Shown here one piece after another: positions 55,301-63,443 of a stretch of DNA of 64,000 nucleotides; within the stretch, counting starts at the first letter, position 1; the number at the start of each line of letters is the position of its first letter. The position numbers and the translations under genes were made by a program. The DNA is taken from the NCBI RefSeq assembly GCF_021513275.1, contig NZ_CP090978.1:1612001-1676000 (forward strand). The letters are read 5' to 3'. The stretch is from Paenibacillus hexagrammi. Its GTDB lineage: Bacteria > Bacillota > Bacilli > Paenibacillales > NBRC-103111. The notes beneath the pieces were generated by a model that saw only the letters and a list, made by a program, of their open reading frames with translations, was not told the origin of the DNA and ran no database searches.

Positions 55301-55346
55301 AAAAGGCGATTTTTACGGTACACCTCACCGTAGAAGTCGCCTTTTG
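55301..55346 (+). terminator. Strong rho-independent terminator
   Basis: AAAAGGCGATTTTTACGGT pairs with ACCGTAGAAGTCGCCTTTT with single mismatches. It ends the DUF3231 gene. Confidence 0.88.
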
Positions 55347-55364
55347 AATGTAAAAAATAGAAAA

Positions 55365-55402
55365 AAGATCAGTCCATCACTCGAAAGTGAAAAACTGATC
55401 TT
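55365..55402 (-). terminator. Terminator of the yjlC-ndh operon
   Basis: AAGATCAGT and ACTGATCTT are the outer stem with an inner CACT/AGTG stem around CGAA. On the minus strand a run of Ts follows. Confidence 0.85.
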
Positions 55403-55417
55403 GAGGTTAATCTGCAA

Positions 55418-56599
55418 TTAGTAAGCCAGTGCAAACATACCGTGAATGTGGGACAGGTAGCGAATGTTGCTTGCTTCCTTCATCATGGTAGCAGGCAGGC
55501 CTTTCAGCTGTGTATTGTTGCCGCCGATGATGCCGATGCCGTCTTTACGGCCGAGGCTTCCCAGTGTACCGGAGAAGACAGGCACGAATGTATCCATCGC
55601 GCCGCCTTTGATCGCGACGGATAGGTTGTAGCCAACGGTTTCGCCCATTTGCCAAGCGATTTGAGCAGTTGGAGGATAGGGACGCTCTCCGCCTTCAGGG
55701 AATACAACCGCGCAGTCGCCGGCCAAGTATACATCAGGATGCGAAGTGGATTGCAGGGTCGAAGTCACTGTTGCGCGACCGCGATCTTCCGCGATACCGC
55801 AGCTGCCGACAACCGGATTGCCTTTCACGCCGCCCGTCCAGATGATGGTGTTGGATTGAATCGTTTGACCGTTTTTCAAAGAAACGGAATTTTTCGTAGC
55901 TTCTGTGATGGCAACGCCTGTCAAGAACGTTACACCGCGCTTTTCAAGGCTTTCAACCGCACGGTCGATAAGTACCTTAGGGAATACAGGCAGAATGGAA
56001 GGACCAGCTTCCACGCAGTACAAGGAAACGTCGTTAAAGTCGATGCCTTTGCTGCGGCAAACTTCAGGAAGCTTATCTGCGAATTCGCCGACTAGCTCGA
56101 CGCCTGTCAACCCGCCTCCGCCGACAACGATTGTCGCGTCTGCTTTGTCTCCGGATTTCTTATAAGCATCCAGACGAGCTTCCACGTGTTGACGGATTTT
56201 GTTGGCATCAGCAGCAGACTTCAGGACGAAGCTGTTTTCTTCCAGTCCAGGAATACCGAAATAGTTCGTTTCGCTGCCTAGTGCAACAACCAGCAAATCG
56301 TAGGATTGTACAGCGCCGCTCTCAAGAACAACTTGCTTGTCGTTAGGCTTGATTTCCTTGACCGTATCCACCAGGATATCTACGTTTTTATCTTTGAGGA
56401 CCTTGGAAAGAGGAAGCGCGACAGCTTGCTCTTCAATGGTGCCGCCGGCAAGACGGTGTAGCTCCGTAATAATTTGGTGAGTAGAGAAACGGTTAACCAG
56501 CGTAATGCGGGCTTCCGATGCATTCAAGTGTTGGCGTGCAGTCAGAGCAGTCAGAATACCGCCGTATCCGCCGCCTAGAATCAAAATGTGTTTAGACAT
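55418..56599 (-). CDS. ndh: Type II NADH dehydrogenase (NDH-2)
   Basis: This is a 393-residue, membrane-associated flavoprotein that passes electrons from NADH to menaquinone without pumping protons. The FAD-binding motif ILILGGGYGGILTAL lies at the N-terminus. The NAD-binding motif IVVGGGGLTGVELVGEFAD is near residue 160, and DVYLAGDCAV closes the second FAD contact. Length and order fit NDH-2. ATG 56599 is used because AGAGGAG lies seven bases upstream; the ATG six bases earlier is too close to it. It follows yjlC by about 22 bases in the same operon, controlled by the Rex-like operator at 57125. Confidence 0.92.
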   Translation of the reverse strand: MSKHILILGGGYGGILTALTARQHLNASEARITLVNRFSTHQIITELHRLAGGTIEEQAVALPLSKVLKDKNVDILVDTVKEIKPNDKQVVLESGAVQSYDLLVVALGSETNYFGIPGLEENSFVLKSAADANKIRQHVEARLDAYKKSGDKADATIVVGGGGLTGVELVGEFADKLPEVCRSKGIDFNDVSLYCVEAGPSILPVFPKVLIDRAVESLEKRGVTFLTGVAITEATKNSVSLKNGQTIQSNTIIWTGGVKGNPVVGSCGIAEDRGRATVTSTLQSTSHPDVYLAGDCAVVFPEGGERPYPPTAQIAWQMGETVGYNLSVAIKGGAMDTFVPVFSGTLGSLGRKDGIGIIGGNNTQLKGLPATMMKEASNIRYLSHIHGMFALAY

Positions 56600-56621
56600 A
56601 TCCATACTCCTCTTGTTCGTA

Positions 56622-57047
56622 TTAGTTTTTGCGTTCAGCCAATACGTTCAAGAACGCTTGAGCAAAACGAAGTGTCTTCTGTACTTCAGGATCCTTCAGC
56701 ATTTTGAGCATAGCGAAGAGGCCGACAGTCGATCCTGCATCCGCTTGAGAACGCTCGCTTGCTTCGATGGCTGCTTGTGCGATCCCTTTAGCTTTCTCTT
56801 GTACAGGCTTGACAAATTCGCCAATGCCTTGAGCGAAATCATTGATAAGCACTTTGTCCGTAGCGATGCCTTGAGCAAAATCGTAAGCTTTCGTTAGTAC
56901 GGTGACCATTTCAGCCAGTTTTGGCAAATTATCCACGAGTACGGTCAGGGACTGTTGTACCTCAGGTTTCATTAGTTGGTCCAGTACGTCTACTGTCTTT
57001 GTTTCCCCGACAAGCGTTGTCTCTTGAAGCGTAGGTGTTTGTGGCAT
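56622..57047 (-). CDS. yjlC: DUF1641 family protein (YjlC-like)
   Basis: This is a 141-residue alpha-helical protein with the DUF1641 pattern LDQLMKPEVQQSLTVLVDNL, YDFAQGIATDKVLIND, and a closing GLFAMLKMLKDPEVQKTLRF. B. subtilis YjlC has the same length and is likewise encoded directly upstream of ndh. Its function is not known; a link to NADH dehydrogenase or to oxidoreductases is inferred from gene pairing. The N-terminal 17 residues are polar and disordered-looking. AAAGGAGG stands upstream of the ATG. The promoter region contains a Rex-like operator. Confidence 0.88.
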   Translation of the reverse strand: MPQTPTLQETTLVGETKTVDVLDQLMKPEVQQSLTVLVDNLPKLAEMVTVLTKAYDFAQGIATDKVLINDFAQGIGEFVKPVQEKAKGIAQAAIEASERSQADAGSTVGLFAMLKMLKDPEVQKTLRFAQAFLNVLAERKN

Positions 57048-57460
57048 GCGAGAAAGTCCTCCTTTGTATTGTGAGATCCGGCGCTGTCAAGTTGCGTTAT
57101 GTAAAAGAGGTTCCTCCCGAGAGGTTGTAACATATTTCACATAATAGATTGCAGCATGCGAGCGAGTTCTATTTAGTCTACATGGCTCTGCATGTTTCTT
57201 GCGCAAACTACGACCACTTGCATGACCCAACCGGAATTTATTGCTTATTTCATATTCTACAACTTTTGACAGCAAAATTAAAAAGAAAATATTGCTAATT
57301 CGTGACTTTTACATGAAAAGTTCATAATTGCAACCGCATTCAGTGCTAATCTTTCTAGGAATGTCCAATTTAGCGGTTAGAAGGACATGATTTCGAACGT
57401 CGGATCCATAGGTTTACAGGTAAAGTATGTCCCTTTTGCCAGAGGAGAATTCGCAAGCTG
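57048..57460. other. Intergenic region between yjlC and exoA
   Basis: These 413 bases hold the minus-strand promoter region of yjlC-ndh with a Rex-like site (57125-57144) and a TATTAT -10 on the minus strand (57146-57141). The rest is AT-rich with no gene. Confidence 0.55.
57125..57144 (-). promoter_or_regulatory. Rex-like redox operator
   Basis: TTGTAACATATTTCACATAA matches the Rex site (TTGTGAA, spacer, TTCACAA) with two or three mismatches. It overlaps a minus-strand TATTAT -10. Rex represses yjlC-ndh in B. subtilis when NADH is low. Confidence 0.65.
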
Positions 57461-58234
57461 CTATTGAACCGTTTTAGAGAAATCAAGCTCCAAAATTACC
57501 GGGCAATGGTCGCTCCCCAGCACATGGGCATCGATTCCCGCATCCGTCAAATACGGTGCCAAGCGTGATGAAGCGAGAAAATAATCAATGCGCCAACCAA
57601 CGTTGCGCTCTCTGACCTTTGGCATATTGGACCACCAGGAATAGGCATCTTCTCGATCAGGGTAAAAATGGCGGAATGTATCGATGAAGCCTGATTGGAG
57701 CAGCTCGGTCATTTTGGAGCGTTCCTCCTCGGTGAAGCCCGAGTTGCCCTTATTAGCTTTCGCGTTCTTAATATCAATTTCTTGGTGCGCGACGTTGAGG
57801 TCGCCGCAGACAATGACCGGCTTCACTGCGTCGAGTTGGTTCAAGTAAGCTCTGAAGCGGTCTTCCCATTCTAGTCGGTATGGCAGCCTGGACAGGTCGC
57901 GCTTCGCATTGGGTGTATACACGGTGATGAAGTAGAATGTTTCAAATGTAAGCGTCAGGATTCGTCCTTCGGGCTCGCTGTCTTCTTCGATGCCGTACCG
58001 GACGGAGATCGGCTGCTGCTTGGTGAACACGGCTGTACCGGAGTAGCCTTTCTTCTCGGCATAGTTCCAATATGGAAAGTAGCCTTCATAGTTCAGGTCA
58101 ATTTGTCCTTCTTGCAGCTTCGTTTCTTGAACGCAAAATATATCCGCGTCCGCTTGCATGAAGTAGTCGCTGAAGCCTTTATTCACGCAAGCACGCAAAC
58201 CGTTCACGTTCCAGGATACCATTTTCACTTTCAA
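57461..58234 (-). CDS. exoA: Exodeoxyribonuclease III / AP endonuclease
   Basis: This is a 257-residue metal-dependent DNA repair nuclease that cuts at abasic sites and trims 3' ends. All family signatures are present: the opening VSWNVNGLRA, the metal-binding VQETKLQE, YWNYAEKKGYSGTAVFTK, catalytic GDLNVAHQEID, WWSNMPKVRERNVGWRIDYF and the terminal LGSDHCPVILEL. Length matches B. subtilis ExoA. On the minus strand AAGGAG stands about nine bases upstream of the ATG. It is separated from greA by the bidirectional terminator at 58321, so it has its own promoter. Confidence 0.95.
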   Translation of the reverse strand: MKVKMVSWNVNGLRACVNKGFSDYFMQADADIFCVQETKLQEGQIDLNYEGYFPYWNYAEKKGYSGTAVFTKQQPISVRYGIEEDSEPEGRILTLTFETFYFITVYTPNAKRDLSRLPYRLEWEDRFRAYLNQLDAVKPVIVCGDLNVAHQEIDIKNAKANKGNSGFTEEERSKMTELLQSGFIDTFRHFYPDREDAYSWWSNMPKVRERNVGWRIDYFLASSRLAPYLTDAGIDAHVLGSDHCPVILELDFSKTVQ

Positions 58235-58320
58235 GCAGCTCCTTACAAGGCGTATTTTCTATGGAGCAGTATATCACACGTCGTCATGTATAACTTTGTA
58301 TATTTTATGAAAACACCTGC

Positions 58321-58364
58321 AGCAAAAAAGACGCATGCCACGGGGACGAGTGCGTCTTTTTGCT
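58321..58364 (-). terminator. Bidirectional terminator of greA
   Basis: AGCAAAAAAGACGCA and TGCGTCTTTTTGCT pair with a single bulge around a 15-base loop. It lies 42 bases past the greA stop. Confidence 0.88.
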
Positions 58365-58405
58365 GAATATGCTTTTTAATCCTTACATGTTTCAGTAGGC
58401 ATTAA

Positions 58406-58877
58406 TTAAGCCTTGATTTCCAAAAGCTCGTATTGGATCACGCCCATTGGCGCGTTGACACTGATTTTATCACCGACGGATTTGCCGATGAGGGATTGTC
58501 CGAGCGGGCTTGCATACGAGATTTTGTTGTCATTGACATCAGCTTCGGACGGGCCGACAATGCGGTATTCGATTTTCTCTTTAAATTCCAGATCATTCAA
58601 TATTACTGTGGAACCGACCTGTACGTTTGAAGTGTCGATTTTATCAATGACACGGACGTGCTTGAGCATGCGCTCAATGGATTGAATGCGTGTTTCCATA
58701 TGAGCCTGGTCGTCTTTGGCCGAGTGGTACTCGCTGTTTTTCCTTTAAGTCTCCATAGCTGATCGCAATTTTGATACGTTCCGCCATTTCTTTTCGCTTG
58801 ACGGTTTTGAGTTCCTCGAGCTCCTGCTCAAGGGCAGCCAATCCCTCTTTTGTCACAATAACTTCTTCTTTAGACAT
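58406..58877 (-). CDS. greA: Transcription elongation factor GreA, frameshifted
   Basis: GreA enters the secondary channel of stalled RNA polymerase and stimulates cleavage of backtracked RNA. The N-terminal coiled coil ([29 protein letters not shown]) and C-terminal domain ([33 protein letters not shown]) are intact but in different frames. The break is at the T5 run 58737-58741 (A5 on the coding strand). With one base fewer it reads [15 protein letters not shown], the conserved GreA sequence, giving about 156 residues, the standard length. ATG 58877 has AGGAG eight bases upstream. Because greA is highly conserved, this break is likely a sequence error. Confidence 0.9.
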
Positions 58878-59077
58878 CTGGACAACTCCTATCATTGTAG
58901 CGAATGCATTCGTTAATCATACAGCAATTTTACACGAAATCAACACAAGATGCGAAAAAAGGAAAAGGGCTTCGATATTTTTTGAAAATGTGGCGGAAGT
59001 AACAGAAAGCGCGCATCTGCTATGTTATGATACAGAACGTAACAAGGAACGACGAACTTATAGGAGGAATGACAAAC

Positions 59078-59261
59078 ATGGTAAGCAAAAAAGTAATGAA
59101 ATCAGTAGGGAAATTAGCATTAGCGGCAGCTATTCTTGGCGTAAGGGGTGGCAGGTCCGTTAACGACAACGAAAGCATCCGCGATGAGCTATAGCGGTTA
59201 TACACCGGCTACATTGGGCGAAGCCTGTGAAATGGCGTACTGGTACTATTTCTTAAGATAG
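59078..59261 (+). CDS. Small secreted peptide precursor, frameshifted
   Basis: This predicted precursor of about 60 residues has a textbook signal peptide: MVSKKVMKSVGKLALAAAIL, then a hydrophobic run and TTTKASA. It is followed by a short mature part of about 25 residues, MSYSGYTPATLGEACEMAYW with YYFLR at the end. AGGAGG lies ten bases before ATG 59078. The frame breaks near 59143-59148 (AAGGGG); one base fewer joins the signal sequence to the mature part. The product has one cysteine and an aromatic tail. I do not recognise it. It could be a signalling or antimicrobial peptide, but no exporter or immunity gene adjoins it. greA and the ParB-like gene flank it in the other direction. Confidence 0.55.
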
Positions 59262-59552
59262 TCGAACTGGAAGCCGAGCTCAGACCTCGAGATCCGAGAC
59301 ATTAAACCCGAACCACTAGATTCAACTTCAAGCCCCGATCGAACAGCCCCGGTTTTCACTTGCTTGAAAATTAGAATTGACCCCACTATTCAGATCAGCT
59401 CTACAAGTCAAGGTCACTTATGGTGAAAGGCGCAAATCGTTGATACGAGGGATAGCCTACTACTACTTCTTCTTCTTAATAGGACGCGGGCGTTTATCAA
59501 CGAACAAATAAATGGATGGTGGACTCTCGTCTGCCATCCATTTTTCCTATCA
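59262..59552. other. Intergenic region after the peptide gene
   Basis: About 290 bases. They contain a plus-strand open frame without a start codon that ends in an aromatic stretch IAYYYFFFLIGRGR (stop near 59512), and the terminator at 59510-59545. No other gene is evident. Confidence 0.45.
59510..59545. terminator. Bidirectional terminator
   Basis: AAATGGATGG and CCATCCATTT form a 10-bp stem followed by Ts in both directions. It serves the ParB-like gene and the plus-strand transcript. Confidence 0.82.
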
Positions 59553-60635
59553 CTATTTCCGCAAAGCCTCGCGAATTTGTTTCCAATGACTAACCTGAAG
59601 CTCCAGCTCGTTGATCAAAGTGTCTACGTCAAGCAGGAAAGCTGCTTTATCCGTCAATGGAGCCTGAATGCTGTCAGTACCTGCAGCAGCCTGCTCTTGG
59701 ATTGCGGTCTGGAGCAGCTTCAGCTTGCGCTCGATGGAGCTGACAGCAGGCACAGCAGCAGCGGCGGGGGAGGCAGCAGCAGATTGGAGCGGATCGGACG
59801 GGGCAGAATTTGCCGCTGCTGCCGCGACTGTAGAAGCACCTGCGGCAATCTCTTTGGCAGCTTCTGCCTGAGCATTCTTCTTGCTCTTGGCTGCCGGCTT
59901 CGGCGCCAACGATTTGGCTCTTTCCGTCCGGTTCTGATTGTAGACCGACCAGGTTTCCAGCAGCTCGCGTCCGGATTTGTAAAGCAGCTTGCCCTTCGTA
60001 TTGTCCGACATGTCGGAGTCCTTGAACAAGCGGGCGATCTTCTTCACATCGCTGACCGGCAGCTCGTCTCTGGCAATAATCAGTGCTAATGGATCTCGAT
60101 GCTCCATCAGCAAATCCTTGATCGGAATGAGTTGATCTTCCGTTAGCTGATCCTTCCTGATCTCCGTGCCGCTTACAATGAGCTTTCTGATGGAGGGACC
60201 GAACTTCAGCAGGTCGCATTTATTTTTAATATAAGATTCGGGCTTGCCCAGCTTGCCGGAAAGATATTTGATCGATTTGGTGAACCTCGGATCGTTCATC
60301 AGCTTGTCAAACGCTTCTGCTTCTTCAATCGGAGAGAAGCCTTCTCTGGTTAAATTTTCGGCAATTTGCTCCAGATAAATTTCCGTTTCATCTGTAACGG
60401 CGGATACGATGCAGGGAATGGTAGCGCGGCCAAGAGCTTTGCTGGCTTTATAGCGCCTATTTCCATAAATAATCTTGTATCTGCCGTCGGCGGTGGCTCT
60501 CACCTTAATGGGGGAAAGGATGCCAAGCTCTTCGATGCTTTTCATTAATTCTTGGAGAGCTTCTTCACCAAATTGGTATCTAGGCTGAGCTGTATCTTCA
60601 TCGATAAGCTCTGTTCGAATATCCAGAATGTCCAT
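59553..60635 (-). CDS. ParB/Spo0J-like protein
   Basis: This is a 360-residue protein with the N-terminal ParB/sulfiredoxin-like nucleotidase fold. Box I is TAQPRYQFGEEALQELMKSI, the CTP-binding box II is GNRRYKASKAL, and ENLTREGFSPIEEAEAFD follows. A helix-turn-helix region comes next (SGKLGKPESYIKNKCDLLKF). The C-terminal third is Ala/Pro/Lys-rich and low complexity, followed by a short helical end. Chromosomal ParB normally sits beside parA near the origin; neither parA nor a parS site is seen here, so this is an orphan paralogue, perhaps Noc-like or regulatory. AGGAG stands eight bases before the ATG. Confidence 0.78.
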   Translation of the reverse strand: MDILDIRTELIDEDTAQPRYQFGEEALQELMKSIEELGILSPIKVRATADGRYKIIYGNRRYKASKALGRATIPCIVSAVTDETEIYLEQIAENLTREGFSPIEEAEAFDKLMNDPRFTKSIKYLSGKLGKPESYIKNKCDLLKFGPSIRKLIVSGTEIRKDQLTEDQLIPIKDLLMEHRDPLALIIARDELPVSDVKKIARLFKDSDMSDNTKGKLLYKSGRELLETWSVYNQNRTERAKSLAPKPAAKSKKNAQAEAAKEIAAGASTVAAAAANSAPSDPLQSAAASPAAAAVPAVSSIERKLKLLQTAIQEQAAAGTDSIQAPLTDKAAFLLDVDTLINELELQVSHWKQIREALRK

Positions 60636-60845
60636 GTTGTGTTCTCCTATTCCGTAGATAATAGTATCAACTTATATAAAGCTTGCTGGTATGAAATGGG
60701 TTGTGCGATCCGCTCTTAACTCCCTATCGAGAAGTATACCATAAATTAGTAGAGTCTATCATGGATAGAAGCTTTGGAACTTTAAGCCACATTCATTATA
60801 CAGGATGAGACAATAGAGTACACGAAGGAAGGTTTGCAAAAACAA

Positions 60846-60873
60846 TTGAAAACGATTTCATTCGCGGTATAAT
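60846..60873 (+). promoter_or_regulatory. Sigma-A promoter of the LacI-family gene
   Basis: The -35 TTGAAA (60846-60851) and -10 TATAAT (60868-60873) are separated by 16 bases. A perfect cre-type palindrome overlaps the -35. Confidence 0.78.
60847..60860 (+). promoter_or_regulatory. Perfect cre/LacI-type operator
   Basis: TGAAAACGATTTCA fits TGWAANCGNTNWCA at all 14 positions and overlaps the -35. CcpA or the encoded LacI-family protein itself could bind it. Confidence 0.75.
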
Positions 60874-60909
60874 AGATATACAACTGATTTTAAAGCGAGG
60901 TCTTGTAAA

Positions 60910-61933
60910 GTGAACAAGAAAATTATTGATGTAGCCCATAGAGCGGGAGTTTCCCCTACTACGGTTTCCAGAGTGCTGAATGACAGCCAATTGGTGACCG
61001 ATGAAACAAAATTAAAAGTGCAGAAGGCCATCGAAGAACTCGGTTATCTTCCTCATGCTTCAGCCAAGAGCTTACGATCCCAGAAAACAATGACGATCGG
61101 GGTCGTCGTGCCGGATATTAATGTCTCCTATTATGCAGAAATCATCAAAGGCATTGAGAATGTTGCCTATGCGAACAAATATAAGGTGCTGATATGCGAT
61201 TCGGATAATTCCAGTAAGAAGGAGAGGGATTACACCAATTTGCTACTGGACCGCACTGTAGACGGGCTGCTGCTCACCCAGTCGCAGCTTAGCGACGAGG
61301 AGATTATCCGTATTCATGAGTATGGTTTTCAATTGGGGGTAATTGGCAGGTATATCGAGCATCCGACACTGCCGTGCGTGTATACCGATAATCGAAGCTT
61401 TTCCACCAAGGTCGTTGATTATTTAATTGAAAACGGTCATGAACGAATTGCTTTTATTGGCGGTTATATGGACGCTTCGGACAGTATCGATCGTTTCGAA
61501 GGCTATAAACAGGCGATTCTCAACCATGATATTCCGTACCTGGCTTCGCTCGTTGAACATGGTGATTTCGATGAAGCCGGAGGCTATGCTGCTTTCATGC
61601 GGCTATTGGCTCAAGGTGAGAGGTTTAGTAGCGTATTTGCAGCAAATGATGAGATGGCGCTTGGTGTGTACAGGGCTTGCAAAGAACAAGCTATCCATAT
61701 TCCCGGTGAACTGTCCGTGGTCGGGGTGGATAACAACCGAATATCCCAATATGTCACACCGGCTTTATCAACGGTCAACCAGCCGAAGTATAGAATGGGG
61801 GGTACTCATTGCGGAAAAGCTGATCGATCTTCTGAATGAGAAGGGAACGGTTTCGCAGCGCGTATTTCAGGTAGAATCGGAGTTTATCGTGAGGCAGTCA
61901 ACAGGACCCGTACATGACACGGTAGGATTGTAG
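60910..61933 (+). CDS. LacI-family transcriptional regulator, frameshifted near the end
   Basis: This is a LacI/GalR-type sugar repressor of about 340 residues. The N-terminal headpiece reads DVAHRAGVSPTTVSRVLNDS and is followed by the hinge SAKSLRSQKTMTIGVVVPDI. The sensing domain has the usual features (NGHERIAFIGG, VFAANDEMALGVYRACKEQA, VVGVDNNRISQYVTPALSTV). The frame breaks at the G6 run 61797-61802; with one G fewer it reads KYRMGVLIAEKLIDLLNEKG and runs to 61933. GTG 60910 has GCGAGGT upstream. The promoter carries a matching operator, suggesting autoregulation. No transport or catabolic gene is adjacent, so its targets lie elsewhere. Confidence 0.87.
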
Positions 61934-62062
61934 GAAGAGAGCGATGAGCATATGAAACGAATCTATCAATTCTTACATGATGAATGTTATAGATAATTTA
62001 GATATATCGCATTTACATACAAGCTGCATTCGTGCATAATCGTGAAGGAGCTATTGGTTGAA

Positions 62063-63373
62063 ATGCGAGGTGCGGCTATGTATGTGACACTTTCCTTGAA
62101 GGACTTACTATTGAATATGTTGATCGTGATTACCCCTACCTTTGTCTATCAATTTTATTGGACTAAGAACGGAGGTGTGGAGAGCGGTAAGGATGGATTT
62201 ATTGTAGGGATCTGTTCCGCCGTTTCTTTGCTTCTCTGCATGACATTTCCTATTCATATGGATGGAGGCTTTATTTATGACCTCCGATTTCTCCCGGTCA
62301 TTCTAAGCTTTTTATACGGCGGTAGATGGTCAGGCGTCTTTGTCACTCTATTATTATTTGCATACCGTTATACGCTGGGCGGTGGAGGCGGAAGCGGATT
62401 TTATTTGACCTTATTAATTAACTCTCTATTTTCCGCCATGTTGTATGTCATGATCCCCGCCTTTCATAGAATGTCCCGAAATGCCAAGCTTCGATTGATT
62501 GTCTGGTTCTCCTTAGGCAGCTCCGCATTTTTTTTGTTCATACTCATTGTAATGAGGTGGAAGGCGCACATCCCGATTAGCCATGAATTTGTGTTTTTTG
62601 GCTTCCTTTATTTGATGGTGCATCCCTTGACTTCGTGGACGATGGTATATTTGATCGAGGAGCTCCGGGAAACCGCTAAGCTGCGGGAGAATATTCAACG
62701 AGCGGAAAAGCTTCAAGTGCTCAGCGAGCTGTCGGCATCCGTTGCTCACGAAATCCGCAATCCGATGACAACGGCTAGAGGGTTTATGCAGTTAATGAAG
62801 CAGGAAGTCAAGGACAATACCAAGCTTCACTTCTATTCCTCCATGATTATTGATGAAATTGACCGTGCGCAGCTCATCATTAATGATTTTCTATCTTTTG
62901 CCAAGCCTCAGGTAGAGAAGATGGAGTACGTGGAGATTGAGCCGCAGATGAAGCAGGCGGTGGATATTATGACTCCGTACGCGCTGCTTAAGAATGTCGA
63001 TATTCAGATGAGTCCATTTGAAAATAGCCCTTTGGTTTACGTGAGTAAGGAAAAATTTACCCAATGTTTAGTTAATATCTTGAAGAATGCCGTTGAATCG
63101 ATCCAAACAGATGAGGGGCTTATTCAATTCAGCGCATCCATAAACGGAGATTATACAGATATTCATATTCGAGATAACGGTGTGGGCATGACGACGGAGG
63201 AAGTGAATCGGTTGGGGGAGCCTTTTTACTCGACCAAAGAAAAGGGAACAGGTCTGGGGATGATGGTATGTCACAGGATCATACAATCTTTCCAGGGAAA
63301 CGTTGCCGTTTCCAGTGAGAAAGGAAAAGGAACGTTAATTACAATTACACTGCCGATTCATCAAGCGAGCTGA
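62063..63373 (+). CDS. KinB-like membrane sensor histidine kinase
   Basis: This is a kinase of about 436 residues with an N-terminal block of five to six membrane helices (about residues 10-190) of the 5TM type seen in LytS and KinB. A short linker and HisKA/HATPase domains follow. The phospho-acceptor is in SASVAHEIRNPMTTARGFMQ (His at about residue 229), the N box is CLVNILKNAVESI, and the G boxes are RDNGVGM and GTGLGMMVCHRI. No response regulator adjoins it, which is typical of orphan sporulation kinases feeding Spo0F; that role is inferred. The start is uncertain: ATG 62063 (AAGGAG upstream) or ATG 62078 (GAGGTG upstream). Confidence 0.85.
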   Translation: MRGAAMYVTLSLKDLLLNMLIVITPTFVYQFYWTKNGGVESGKDGFIVGICSAVSLLLCMTFPIHMDGGFIYDLRFLPVILSFLYGGRWSGVFVTLLLFAYRYTLGGGGGSGFYLTLLINSLFSAMLYVMIPAFHRMSRNAKLRLIVWFSLGSSAFFLFILIVMRWKAHIPISHEFVFFGFLYLMVHPLTSWTMVYLIEELRETAKLRENIQRAEKLQVLSELSASVAHEIRNPMTTARGFMQLMKQEVKDNTKLHFYSSMIIDEIDRAQLIINDFLSFAKPQVEKMEYVEIEPQMKQAVDIMTPYALLKNVDIQMSPFENSPLVYVSKEKFTQCLVNILKNAVESIQTDEGLIQFSASINGDYTDIHIRDNGVGMTTEEVNRLGEPFYSTKEKGTGLGMMVCHRIIQSFQGNVAVSSEKGKGTLITITLPIHQAS

Positions 63374-63379
63374 TAAAGA

Positions 63380-63427
63380 AGAAGCATATCCGTAACCAGA
63401 GCATGCTGGCGGGATATGCTTCTTTTT
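63380..63427 (+). terminator. Rho-independent terminator
   Basis: AGAAGCATATCC and GGATATGCTTCT form a 12-bp stem around a longer loop, followed by TTTTTG. It ends the kinase gene and could also serve the converging permease gene. Confidence 0.85.
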
Positions 63428-63443
63428 GTGTTCGAGATTTATT

